From: Christiangramia flava JLT2011
Lineage (GTDB): Bacteria > Bacteroidota > Bacteroidia > Flavobacteriales > Flavobacteriaceae
Direction: 5' to 3'
Length of the DNA: 64,000 nt
Assembly (NCBI RefSeq): GCF_001951155.1
Contig: NZ_CP016359.1
Span: forward strand, 2,566,001 to 2,630,000
How positions within the stretch are numbered: position 1 is the first letter of the stretch; the number at the start of each line of letters is the position of its first letter. Positions 33,947 to 42,711 of this stretch are shown here, piece after piece. The notes below the pieces were generated by a model. It worked only from the letters and a program-made list of their open reading frames with translations. It did no database searches and was not told the origin of the DNA. The translations under genes were made by a program, and so were the position numbers.

Positions 33947-33966
33947 AGTTTGTGTTTTCATGATGA

Positions 33967-34002
33967 AAATCCCGCCCGGCACACTTTGGCCGGGCGGGAT
34001 TT
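33967..34002. terminator. Strong bidirectional terminator
   Basis: A perfect 14-bp stem, AAATCCCGCCCGGC (33967-33980) and GCCGGGCGGGATTT (33989-34002), with an 8-nt loop. It lies between the convergent T9SS protein gene (+) and the aldo/keto reductase gene (-). The flanking T-runs are short, but the stem is very GC-rich. Confidence 0.85.
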
Positions 34003-34007
34003 GATTA

Positions 34008-34988
34008 TTAATATTTTCCGCGAATATGCTCGTGAACCTCTTCCTGGTAGAATCTGGAAATCTGGTCTTTCAGCTCCTGCGAAAGTGGTTCGATTTCAGA
34101 AGCTTCGGCGTTGGCCGCAATGTGCCTTGCAGAGCTGGCTCCTGGGATAATGCTGCTCACTTCCGGGTGATCGAGGATCCATCGTAGGGAAAGTTCGGTA
34201 AGACTGATTTCCGGTGGGCAGAGGGCTTTAAGTTTTTCAGCGAGTTCCACACCTTTTTCAAAAGGCAGACCTGCAAAGGTTTCTCCTACGTTGAACTGCT
34301 CGCCGTTCCGGTTAAAGTTGCGGTGGTCATCGGAAGCAAATTTGGTAGATTGATCAAATTTACCGGTCAGCAACCCGCTGGCAAGTGGGAGCCTTACAAT
34401 AATTCCTACTCCTTTCTCCGCCGCGGCAGGCAGCAGTTTTTCTTCCATTTTTTGCCTGAAAATATTGAAAATGATCTGCAGCGAAGTGATGCCTTCCTGC
34501 TCCAGGCATAAAAGTCCTTCTTGCTCGCTTTCCACACTCGCACCAAAATTGGCGATTTTACCTTCTTCTTTCAGGCTTCGAAGCCAGTCGAAAATCGAGC
34601 CTTTTCGCAATTCTTCTTCAGGAATACAGTGTAGCTGAAGCAGATCGAGTTGGTCTACCTGAAGCCGTTCGCAGGAAGCAGCCACCGCTTTTCGCAAAGC
34701 CGCTTCGGAATAAGAATCCGGGAACACATCGCCGCCACGGCCAAATTTGGTGGCGATCTTGACCTGGTCACTGCCGCCGAAAAATGTCCCCAGGATTTTT
34801 TCACTGCGGCCATTTCCGTAGACATCTGCCGTGTCATAAAAGCTGATCTCGTTTGTGCCTGCGGTTTTCAGGATTTCCTGGGCTTGTTCCTCAGCAACCT
34901 GCTGGCCCCAGTCGGCTCCCAGCTGCCAGCAGCCAAGACCAATTTCGCTCACTTTGAAACCGCTATTTCCTAATTTTCGATAGTTCAT
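34008..34988 (-). CDS. Aldo/keto reductase
   Basis: A 326-residue NADPH-dependent TIM-barrel oxidoreductase. Features are MNYRKLGNSGFKVSEIGLGC at the start, FYDTADVYGNGRSEKIL with the catalytic Asp and Tyr, the lysine in IATKFGRGGD, LLQLHCIP with the active-site His, NFGASVES, and the cofactor segment WILDHPEVSSIIPGASSARH. It starts 11 bp downstream of the GH2 gene and is co-transcribed with it. Its substrate is not evident; paired with a glycosidase it may reduce a released sugar or aldehyde. The pair is inserted between the T9SS protein and the hybrid kinase and is oriented against the EPS genes. Confidence 0.92.
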   Translation of the reverse strand: MNYRKLGNSGFKVSEIGLGCWQLGADWGQQVAEEQAQEILKTAGTNEISFYDTADVYGNGRSEKILGTFFGGSDQVKIATKFGRGGDVFPDSYSEAALRKAVAASCERLQVDQLDLLQLHCIPEEELRKGSIFDWLRSLKEEGKIANFGASVESEQEGLLCLEQEGITSLQIIFNIFRQKMEEKLLPAAAEKGVGIIVRLPLASGLLTGKFDQSTKFASDDHRNFNRNGEQFNVGETFAGLPFEKGVELAEKLKALCPPEISLTELSLRWILDHPEVSSIIPGASSARHIAANAEASEIEPLSQELKDQISRFYQEEVHEHIRGKY

Positions 34989-34999
34989 AGATTTAAAAT

Positions 35000-37744
35000 T
35001 TATTGAGATAGAATTTGTGTCGTTGTTGTTTCCAGGCCTTCGGAAGTTGCCGAAATGCTGATCTTTCCTTTTCCTGTAGGCCTGATGATCACCAGCGCTT
35101 TTCCGCTGAATGCCTTCCGGCTTTTTGAAGGGAACGCCGTCATATCAGTAGGATCACCATTATCAGTAGCGACGATCTCTGCCGGGCCTTCCACGCTGAA
35201 AGTGATAAGATTTGCAGCTGTAGGAACAGGATTTCCCTTCGCATCGAGTACCTTGACCGCCAAAAATCCCAGTTCTTCTTCCTCAAACTGAACAGACTCC
35301 TTTTCCGGTTTGATGATCAATTTTACAGCTTTTCCTGCGGTACGCACGGTATCTTCCGCCCATTTCCGCCCATTTTTGTAAGCGATGACCGTCAGTTCAC
35401 CGGGCTCATAACGCACCGAGTCCCAGCGCAGACGATATTCGTATTCCGCTTTTTTCTTCTTGCCTAATGATTTTCCGTTTAAGAACAGTTCCGCTTCATC
35501 ACCCGACGTGAAAATGTGCACCGGTGTCAACTCTCCTTTTCTCTCCGGAAAGTTCCAGTGCGGAAGAATGTGTGCCATTGGAAAATCAGGACGCCACCGG
35601 GCCTGGTAAAGGTAAAAGCGATCTTTTTTAAAACCTGCCAGGTCTATGATGCCGTAATAAGAACTGCGGGAAAGGTAATAGGGAGTGGGTTCGCCAAGGT
35701 AGTCCCAACCGCTCCATACAAAACCACCTGCAACGAAAGGATGCTGGTCCAGCGATTTGAAAACCTTATCAGCCGAAGAGCCGAAAGGCGCGGTGTATAA
35801 TTCATAAGAACTCACATAGCGGTGAATGGGGTCACCACCCGTAGTATCGCTTACCGGAGCACTGATTCCTTCAGAAACAGGAAAGATATATGTGCCTCTG
35901 CTGCTAAGGGCTGCGGCATTTTCACTGCTGATAATGGCTTTTTTCGGAAACTTCTGCTGAAAATCGGGGTAAAGCGGTGGGGTTTTGATTCCATCAAAAT
36001 GTGCATAAGCCGGCGCATTCCTGATGCCTTCTCCCTGGTAATTCAGGTTCAGGACCTCCATTTCCGCAGAAAATGGCATATCAGGTTTAGCATAGTTCAT
36101 CGAGGCACTGGTAGGCCGAGTGGGATCTTCCTCATATGCCAGCGCTCTCAATTTGTGAGCCAGCTGGGCGCCTTCCTCGCCTGTATACTGTTCCCCAACT
36201 TCATTCCCAATGCTCCAGAGGATGATCGAAGGATGATTGCGGTCGCGCCGAATCCATGAGCGAATATCCTGCCGGTACCAGTCGTTGAAAATGAGATGAA
36301 AATCATGCGGATTTTTCTTCCGTTGCCAGCCATCGAAAATTTCATCTACCACGAGAAATCCCATTTCATCAGTAAGTTGGAGCAATTCCGGAGCTGGCGG
36401 GTTGTGCGCCATACGAATGGCATTCACCCCCATTTCCCGTAATTTCAGCAATTGCCTGCGGGCTGCACTTTTATTGAAAGCCGCGCCAAGGGCACCAAGA
36501 TCGTGATGCTGATTCACTCCCTGAATGTAGATCTTTTCGCCGTTCACCAGCAAACCATTTGTGGCATCAAATTCTACGGAACGGATGCCGAAATTTGTTT
36601 CATATACGTCTACTTTTTCAGAATTCTTTCTAACGATCGTGCGGGCGAGGTAGCGGTTTGGGCGCTGCTGCGGAAGTGGACCCCATAATTTGGGCTTGGT
36701 AATAGTGATGGTTTCTGAAAATTCTTGTGTGGAATGCGCTTCGATCTTTCTGGAAACAACAGGTATTTCAGCTACCGGATCTGCTTCGGCTACCCCGTCA
36801 TTCCATTCAAAAATCTGGGTGCTTACCTGGATATTTTCGGCGTGTTCGGAATCATTTTCTATCTGGATATCCAGCTTCAGTTTCGCGGAATTACTGGTGA
36901 CTTCTTCCGTTCGAACAAAACTTCCCCAATGCGCTACATGAATTTTATTGGTTTTGACCAGCCAGACGTTTCGGTAAATTCCGCCACCAGGATACCAGCG
37001 CGAGGAGTAATTCGGGTTGTCCAGCCTGATCGCAATCTGGTTTTCACCTTCCCGGGCGTAGGGGCTAAGATCGAGGCGCCAGGAGGAATAGCCGTAGGGC
37101 CAGCCGCCAACCAGTTTGCCGTTCAGCCAGACCATGGCGTATGACATGGCACCGTCAATGTCCAGGAAAATGGAGCCTTTCAAATCGGTTTGGGTCAAGT
37201 TGATCTTTTTTCGGTACCAGGCCACACCGGGACTGGGCAATCTTCCCATACCGCCGCCCACTTCAGCATCCCAGCCTTCCATGAAGGGGCCTTGGATCGC
37301 CCAGTCATGAGGTACATTCACTTTTTCCCAGTTTTCATCCTGGAATCCAGGCTGCACGAACGGGAAATCGACACCCGGATTTCCTTCGGGGCGTTTGAAC
37401 TTTCCTTCGGAATCTTTCAGAAAATCGTTTCCGCTGGGAAGAATCCAGGCCTTCAGCTGATGTTCAGAAGCCTGGGTTGTAACAGCCTCCGTAGGTTTGG
37501 AATCGGCCGGTTTATCATCCCGAACATCCTCAACTGCCGGTCTTGCCTCATAAATAAGCTTATCAGTCTGCTCGTTCGTTTCATATTTAAAGAATTTCCA
37601 GTCTTTATTGAGCGAAATTCGCTGCCGTACTGCATCGGCCTGTTTATTCTGCGCAGTTCCTTTTTCAGCAATCAAAAAGCTGAAAATGCAAAGTATAACG
37701 AGACCAGAAAGGCGGAATGTATCGAAAGGAAATTTGGAACTCAT
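35000..37744 (-). CDS. Exported GH2 beta-galactosidase-type glycosidase
   Basis: A 914-residue secreted or periplasmic GH2 enzyme with a signal peptide ending GTAQN (about residue 32). The order is the N-terminal jelly roll (VNVPHDWAIQGP, VAWYRKKI), the Ig-like domain, then the TIM barrel from about 385 with GVNQHHDLGALGAAF, VNAIRMAHNPPAPELL, acid/base Glu in LWSIGNEVGEQY and the nucleophile region KAIISSENAAALSSRG, followed by FVWSGWDYLGEPTPY. C-terminal Ig-like domains (GELTVIAYKNG, NGDPTDMTAF) match DUF4982-type tails of Bacteroidota GH2 proteins. An insertion at about 70-100 between the signal and first strand is unusual. Substrate is probably a beta-galactoside, but GH2 also covers other linkages. 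A LacI-like palindrome lies upstream. Confidence 0.9.
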   Translation of the reverse strand: MSSKFPFDTFRLSGLVILCIFSFLIAEKGTAQNKQADAVRQRISLNKDWKFFKYETNEQTDKLIYEARPAVEDVRDDKPADSKPTEAVTTQASEHQLKAWILPSGNDFLKDSEGKFKRPEGNPGVDFPFVQPGFQDENWEKVNVPHDWAIQGPFMEGWDAEVGGGMGRLPSPGVAWYRKKINLTQTDLKGSIFLDIDGAMSYAMVWLNGKLVGGWPYGYSSWRLDLSPYAREGENQIAIRLDNPNYSSRWYPGGGIYRNVWLVKTNKIHVAHWGSFVRTEEVTSNSAKLKLDIQIENDSEHAENIQVSTQIFEWNDGVAEADPVAEIPVVSRKIEAHSTQEFSETITITKPKLWGPLPQQRPNRYLARTIVRKNSEKVDVYETNFGIRSVEFDATNGLLVNGEKIYIQGVNQHHDLGALGAAFNKSAARRQLLKLREMGVNAIRMAHNPPAPELLQLTDEMGFLVVDEIFDGWQRKKNPHDFHLIFNDWYRQDIRSWIRRDRNHPSIILWSIGNEVGEQYTGEEGAQLAHKLRALAYEEDPTRPTSASMNYAKPDMPFSAEMEVLNLNYQGEGIRNAPAYAHFDGIKTPPLYPDFQQKFPKKAIISSENAAALSSRGTYIFPVSEGISAPVSDTTGGDPIHRYVSSYELYTAPFGSSADKVFKSLDQHPFVAGGFVWSGWDYLGEPTPYYLSRSSYYGIIDLAGFKKDRFYLYQARWRPDFPMAHILPHWNFPERKGELTPVHIFTSGDEAELFLNGKSLGKKKKAEYEYRLRWDSVRYEPGELTVIAYKNGRKWAEDTVRTAGKAVKLIIKPEKESVQFEEEELGFLAVKVLDAKGNPVPTAANLITFSVEGPAEIVATDNGDPTDMTAFPSKSRKAFSGKALVIIRPTGKGKISISATSEGLETTTTQILSQ

Positions 37745-37789
37745 GAGCGATCGTAATTCGAAGATTTGGAGATCAAATTACAAAAATCC

Positions 37790-37811
37790 AAACGTTTTAA
37801 ACAATCGATTG
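37790..37811. promoter_or_regulatory. Candidate LacI-type operator upstream of GH2
   Basis: CAATCGATTG (37802-37811) is a perfect palindrome with the central CG of LacI/GalR operators, and AAACGTTT (37790-37797) is a second palindrome beside it. On the - strand a TAATTTG -7-like element follows downstream. The pair therefore sits where it would control the GH2/aldo-keto reductase operon. Confidence 0.4.
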
Positions 37812-37886
37812 CATACGATTCGGGGATTTAATGACCAGCCGAAAAGTTTCCGCTCATCCTGTAAACAGGCATTCTTAAATAAAAAT

Positions 37887-37919
37887 TTTGGGAACGCTAT
37901 ACGAAAAACCTTATTTTCG
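37887..37919 (+). promoter_or_regulatory. Possible promoter of the hybrid kinase gene
   Basis: TTTGG (37887-37891) and TATTTTCG (37912-37919) resemble the -33 and -7 elements, with spacing 1-2 bp longer than the ideal 19. The ATG at 37939 would lie about 13 nt from the predicted transcription start. Confidence 0.3.
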
Positions 37920-37938
37920 GTAAACATAACTTGAAAGA

Positions 37939-40900
37939 ATGCCACTACTTCAGCTACTACCTCTTTCGCAGGGCGAAAAGATTATTTCTGAAAATCCGTC
38001 GCTGCTGAACAAGCTTACCTCCATGCCTGTTTGTGGCATCTGGTTGCAACCTGAGCTTCAGGAAAATTCCCTGTGGATCAGTGATTCCTTCTGGAATTTC
38101 ATGGGCTACGGAAATAAAGACGAACATAGCCGAAGAGAAAGTCTGGAAGCTGAAGCGCTTTCAGTTTTAGAAGATGTGAGGGCAAATATTCACAAAGAAG
38201 AATTCCAGTTCAAGAAACGTTTTCCATCGGGTGACGGAAACGGATTATTGGTGCGGGTCATGGTCCAAAAAGTGGCATTTCACCAGGGAACCGGCATTTT
38301 ATACCGTTTTCAGCGATACGAAGCAAAACTGAACCCGGGTGATAAACAAGAATCTTTTCAGGACCTGATCAAGATTTTCAATGAAACCAATGAGCTGGCC
38401 CGAGTGGGGGGCTGGGAACTGGACCTGGTGAGCGGGAAGCTATCCTGGACCCGGATGACCAAGGAGATCCACGAGGTTCCGGCCGATTTTGTGCCCGATC
38501 TGGAAAAGGGCATCTATTTCTACAAAGAGGGCTGGAGCCGGGACAAGATTTCCGGGCTGGTACAGGAAGCTATTGAAAACGGGAAATCCTGGGATGCTGA
38601 ATTGCTTCTGGTAACGGCTAAAGGGAAGGAGATCTGGGTGCGTGCCATGGGAAAACCCGAATTTCAGGAAGGAAAATGCGTGCGTTTGTATGGTGCTTTC
38701 CAGGATATCAATCGCCAGAAAATAGCTGAACTTCAGTATAAGACCACCCGGGAACGGTTTGAAAAGATCTTTCAGAATTCCTCACTGGGAATTATCCTGG
38801 TGCATATAGAAGGTCATTTGATCCTGGCAAATCCGGCGAGTTTGAAAATATTCGGTTTCAAAGAAGCAGAGCTGAATGATGCTTTGAACCTCACCTTTAA
38901 AGACCTGATCCATCCTAATTACCTTAAGGAAGCGGTGAGATATCGCCAAAAACTGGTGAATGGGGAGATCGAAAATTACCAGATGGAAGCCAGATTCTTC
39001 AAAATAACCGGTGAGGAGATCTGGTGCAGGCTAACGACCTCCATCGTAAGAGGAGAAGCCGGGATGGAAGACCTGATCATTAGCCAGGTAGAAGATATTA
39101 CCGAGCGCATGCAGTTGCAGATGAAGGCCAATGAAAATGCCAAACGCTTCATGAGCGCTTTTGAATACTCGCCAAACGGGATGGGCGTGGTAAGCATGGA
39201 GGGCGAATGGCTGATGGTGAACCAGAACCTGGCCAACATGTTTGGCTACACGAAGGAAGAGTTCGTGAATAAACGTTCCAGCGAACTAACGCATCCTAAA
39301 GACCTGAAAAAAGATTCCGAGCAGTTGCAGGCGTTGATCAATCTTGAGATTGAGACTTACAGTGTAGAAAAGCGTTTTATTCATCAGTCGGGAAGGATCA
39401 TCTACGGCATGCTGTATGTTTCGGTGATCGTGGATGACGAGGGTAAACCTTTGTACCTTATCGGTCAAATTGCCGATCTTACCAAAAGGATCCTTTCGGA
39501 AAGGGCGCTTCAGAAGAGTCTGGATGAATTCCAGGGGTTGATGGATGCCACCACCAAAGTGTCGATCATGGAAACCGATCTGGACGGCGTGATTCAGAAG
39601 TTCAACAAGGGGGCAGAAAATCTTTTAGGTTACACTGCGGAAGAGGTCGTAGGAAAAATGAATGTTCTCGCCATTCATACCGATGAAGAGATCAAGGAAC
39701 GCGATGAGCATCGGGAAAAATTTTACGATGCAGAGTGGACCTATAAGAGGAAGGATGGCTCCACTTTCCCGGTAAAACTGGCCATTACGCCCATCAAAAA
39801 TCATAAAGATACCATCACCGGATTCTTAGGAGTGGCCATTGATATTTCCAATTTAAAGGAAATGGAATATTCCCTGCGAGAAGCGCGCAAAAAAGCGGAA
39901 GCCGCGAACCAGGCAAAATCTGAATTCCTGGCGAATATGAGTCACGAAATCCGGACGCCGCTCAATGGGATCGTTGGTTTTACAGACCTTCTCATGCAAA
40001 CCAGCCTGGACACTTCCCAGGAAAAATACATGCAAACGATCAATAATTCCGCAAATACCTTGATGGATTTGATCAATGATGTCCTGGATTTCTCCAAGAT
40101 CGAAGCCGGAAAACTGGAGCTGAGCGAGGAACGAACCGATCTGATCCAGCTTTGCGGGCAAACCGTAGATATGATCAAGCACCAGGCGCACCAGAAAGGC
40201 CTGGAGGTGTTGTTGCAGATTTCGCCAAACATCAGGCGATATGTGTATGTAGACGCCGTTCGCTTGCGGCAGATCCTGATCAATTTGCTCGGAAATGCGG
40301 TGAAATTTACCCACGAGGGAGAAGTTTCGCTAAGTGTACTGTCTACCAATCTCGATCATGATGAGGATGAAGTGGTCTTTAAATTTGAAATTCGGGACAC
40401 GGGAATTGGAATTGCCCGGAAAAACCTGGACAAGATCTTCAACGCCTTTGACCAGGAAGATGCTTCAACAACCAGGAAATATGGTGGAAGTGGCCTTGGC
40501 CTGACCATTAGTAACCGACTCCTGAATTTGATGGACAGCAAACTGAATGTGTCCAGCGTCCTGGGCCAGGGCAGTACTTTTTATTTCCATGTGAAACTCA
40601 GGACCGAACAGGAGATCAACTTTGAGACCCGACCTATTAAAGACATTCGCAAAGTATTGATTGTGGATGACAATGATAATAATAGGGAAATTCTGAAGCA
40701 AATGCTCGCAGTGAATAAGATTGAGACCGTTTTGAGCCCAAATGGAATTGATGCGCTGAACAAACTGAAGGATCACGAGGATTTTGATCTGGCCATCATC
40801 GATTTCAATATGCCGTATCTCACCGGAATTGGCCTGATTGAACAAATCAGGAACAACTATCAGCTGGATGCCGATAAGCTTCCCGTGATCCTCTTACATA

Positions 40901-41454
40901 GTTCTACGGAAGATGAGATGATCCAGAAATCCTGCAAGGAGCTGGATGTGGCTTTTAATGTGACCAAACCTATCCAGATCGCGCAGTTATATGAACTGAT
41001 TGAAAATATTGAAGAGCCTTTAAATGTCAAAGCGGTGATTCCGGAAGAGGAATTTAAGAATACCGCTGAAGAATTCAGGATCATGATCGTGGAAGATAAC
41101 CCGGTAAACCGTTTCCTGGCCAATACCATCATTCAAAAAGTAGTGCCGAACGCGTTGATCATTTCTGCGGAAGACGGGGAGGAGGCCATCGAGAAATTTC
41201 GGGAAAATAAACTGGACCTGATCTTTATGGATATACAGATGCCCGTTCTGAGTGGACTGGAGGCTACGGAAGAAATTCGTAAAATTGAGAAAGAAAATTC
41301 TCACACTCCGATCATTGCTCTTACCGCACGCGCCCTGAAGAATGAGCGCGAGAAATATCTAGCCCGCGGGATGGACGATTACCTTACAAAGCCCGTCGTT
41401 CTTGAGGATGTTAAAGAGGTAATATTTAAATTTTTAATTAAGGAAAAGCCGTAA
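37939..41454 (+). CDS. Soluble hybrid histidine kinase with five PAS and two receiver domains
   Basis: A 1171-residue hybrid kinase with no membrane helix or signal peptide, so it senses inside the cell. Domains in order: a divergent PAS (about 20-125), PAS 2 (145-265), PAS 3 (275-395), PAS 4 (400-520), PAS 5 (530-645); HisKA with phospho-acceptor His669 in NMSHEIRTPLNG; HATPase_c with LINLLGNAVKFT, FEIRDTGIGI and GGSGLGLTIS; receiver 1 with Asp955 in IIDFNMP; receiver 2 with Asp1098 in FMDIQMP and KP near the end. Two receivers and no Hpt of its own mean it needs separate Hpt proteins, and two are encoded in the locus (29905, 41614). The direction of phosphate flow to the receiver-GT2 fusion, the lone receiver and LytTR is inferred from proximity. 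Confidence 0.92.
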   Translation: MPLLQLLPLSQGEKIISENPSLLNKLTSMPVCGIWLQPELQENSLWISDSFWNFMGYGNKDEHSRRESLEAEALSVLEDVRANIHKEEFQFKKRFPSGDGNGLLVRVMVQKVAFHQGTGILYRFQRYEAKLNPGDKQESFQDLIKIFNETNELARVGGWELDLVSGKLSWTRMTKEIHEVPADFVPDLEKGIYFYKEGWSRDKISGLVQEAIENGKSWDAELLLVTAKGKEIWVRAMGKPEFQEGKCVRLYGAFQDINRQKIAELQYKTTRERFEKIFQNSSLGIILVHIEGHLILANPASLKIFGFKEAELNDALNLTFKDLIHPNYLKEAVRYRQKLVNGEIENYQMEARFFKITGEEIWCRLTTSIVRGEAGMEDLIISQVEDITERMQLQMKANENAKRFMSAFEYSPNGMGVVSMEGEWLMVNQNLANMFGYTKEEFVNKRSSELTHPKDLKKDSEQLQALINLEIETYSVEKRFIHQSGRIIYGMLYVSVIVDDEGKPLYLIGQIADLTKRILSERALQKSLDEFQGLMDATTKVSIMETDLDGVIQKFNKGAENLLGYTAEEVVGKMNVLAIHTDEEIKERDEHREKFYDAEWTYKRKDGSTFPVKLAITPIKNHKDTITGFLGVAIDISNLKEMEYSLREARKKAEAANQAKSEFLANMSHEIRTPLNGIVGFTDLLMQTSLDTSQEKYMQTINNSANTLMDLINDVLDFSKIEAGKLELSEERTDLIQLCGQTVDMIKHQAHQKGLEVLLQISPNIRRYVYVDAVRLRQILINLLGNAVKFTHEGEVSLSVLSTNLDHDEDEVVFKFEIRDTGIGIARKNLDKIFNAFDQEDASTTRKYGGSGLGLTISNRLLNLMDSKLNVSSVLGQGSTFYFHVKLRTEQEINFETRPIKDIRKVLIVDDNDNNREILKQMLAVNKIETVLSPNGIDALNKLKDHEDFDLAIIDFNMPYLTGIGLIEQIRNNYQLDADKLPVILLHSSTEDEMIQKSCKELDVAFNVTKPIQIAQLYELIENIEEPLNVKAVIPEEEFKNTAEEFRIMIVEDNPVNRFLANTIIQKVVPNALIISAEDGEEAIEKFRENKLDLIFMDIQMPVLSGLEATEEIRKIEKENSHTPIIALTARALKNEREKYLARGMDDYLTKPVVLEDVKEVIFKFLIKEKP

Positions 41455-41489
41455 GAAGCAATAATTCCTATTGAAAATCAGGGTTTTTC

Positions 41490-41531
41490 AGCTGATTTCT
41501 ATTTGGATTTTATTTATTTGTAGCTGATTTC
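41490..41531. repeat. Direct repeat AGCTGATTTC, 32 bp apart
   Basis: AGCTGATTTC occurs at 41490-41499 and 41522-41531 in the 159-bp gap between the hybrid kinase and the pseudo-receiver/Hpt gene. Both copies are preceded by T and followed by pyrimidine-rich sequence. No terminator hairpin or clear promoter is seen in this gap. Confidence 0.3.
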
Positions 41532-41613
41532 CACACGGAAAAACCTGGAAGAATTTCCGGTTCGGTGAGGAAATTGCTTATTTTTATGGTTCATACTGTT
41601 TGTTTAATGATCT

Positions 41614-42309
41614 ATGAATAACGAATTACCAGTTTCATTGCTGTATATAAGCTCGGCTGACGAAAACAATGAATTAGTCGATAAACTGCAAAAAGATAAC
41701 GTGCAGTATTTACAGCTTTCCAATAGTGTAGAAGCAATCCAGTTCCTGCAAATGAACGAGGTTTCCGCTATTCTTATCGAACATCCGGTGGCACCTGTAA
41801 GTACAGAGGATACCGTTTCTTTTATCCACCAGGAATTAAGCCTTGGTGTGCCTTTGTATCTGTATCGGTTTACGGGGGACGAAGATCGGTTGCCAGAGCA
41901 ACAGGGAAGTTTTACCCTGCTCGACGATGATCTTCAAAATACCGATTTTCAGGAGCTGCTCAAACAATTACAGCAAACCAGCCAACCAAAAGATTATTCT
42001 TTAAATTATCTTAAAAAGGTTTCAGATAATAACCAGGAGTTTATATTGCAGTCTTTACAGATCTTTGTAGACTCGGTGAAAAAGAACCTCGACGAGGCAG
42101 AAAAGGCGTTTGAAAGTGGAGATTTTGAAAAAGTAGGTGGAATCGCGCATGCGATAAAACCTTCCTACGAAATGCTGGAAAATCAGGAAGCTCCGGCGAT
42201 CTGTGATGCGTTGACTTACCATCGACAGCAGGAAAATATCCCTTTTCAACTTTCAGAACTCAGGAGGATCTATGAAACCATCACCTCCCAATTAGGGAGT
42301 CATTTATGA
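41614..42309 (+). CDS. Degenerate receiver fused to Hpt domain
   Basis: A 231-residue cytosolic protein. Residues 1 to about 120 follow the receiver fold (VSLLYISSADENNELVDKL, SAILIEHPVAP, VPLYLYRF) but lack the acidic pair, and the phospho-acceptor Asp position is a Glu-His, so it cannot be phosphorylated in the usual way. Residues about 128-231 form an Hpt domain with the phosphorylatable His179 in IAHAIKPSYEML. The inactive receiver probably acts as a docking module for the hybrid kinase or a partner receiver. The gene is followed 6 bp later by a lone receiver gene, then the HEAT and GT2 genes, apparently one operon. I infer that it passes phosphate from the kinase at 37939 to that receiver. 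Confidence 0.78.
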   Translation: MNNELPVSLLYISSADENNELVDKLQKDNVQYLQLSNSVEAIQFLQMNEVSAILIEHPVAPVSTEDTVSFIHQELSLGVPLYLYRFTGDEDRLPEQQGSFTLLDDDLQNTDFQELLKQLQQTSQPKDYSLNYLKKVSDNNQEFILQSLQIFVDSVKKNLDEAEKAFESGDFEKVGGIAHAIKPSYEMLENQEAPAICDALTYHRQQENIPFQLSELRRIYETITSQLGSHL

Positions 42310-42315
42310 AAAACT

Positions 42316-42681
42316 ATGAAAAGAATATTGGTGGTAGAAGACAACCCGATGATCGTGAAATCTCTTGAATTCAAGCTTCGGCAGGAAGGCTATGAAGTGC
42401 TGGTAGCACAGGATGGCCGCCAGGGAGTGGAATTGATGGAGAATAACGAGATAGATTTGTTGCTTACAGATTTGATGTTGCCGTTCGTAAATGGCTTACA
42501 GCTGATCGAACAGGCAAAGCAAAAAGACCCTGACCTTCCCATTATCGTGCTATCCACTTCGAAACAGGAGAATATTATCATGGATGCCTTTAATCTGGGA
42601 GTGGAAGATTTTATAACGAAGCCCTTTAACCCAAATGAACTTTCTTTGAGAGTAAAAAGATCTTTAAGAAACGCAGATTAA
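42316..42681 (+). CDS. Single-domain response regulator (receiver)
   Basis: A 121-residue stand-alone receiver with all key residues: the acidic pair in VVEDNP, phospho-acceptor Asp in LLTDLMLP (about residue 52), Ser/Thr in VLSTS and Lys in FITKPF. There is no output domain. It sits 6 bp after the Hpt gene and 30 bp before the HEAT-repeat gene. Such CheY-like proteins act by binding partners; the nearby HEAT membrane protein or the GT2 synthase is the natural candidate, giving post-translational control of polysaccharide synthesis. Confidence 0.92.
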   Translation: MKRILVVEDNPMIVKSLEFKLRQEGYEVLVAQDGRQGVELMENNEIDLLLTDLMLPFVNGLQLIEQAKQKDPDLPIIVLSTSKQENIIMDAFNLGVEDFITKPFNPNELSLRVKRSLRNAD

Positions 42682-42711
42682 GGTTAGCCCCAAACTAAAA
42701 ATAACCTGCTT

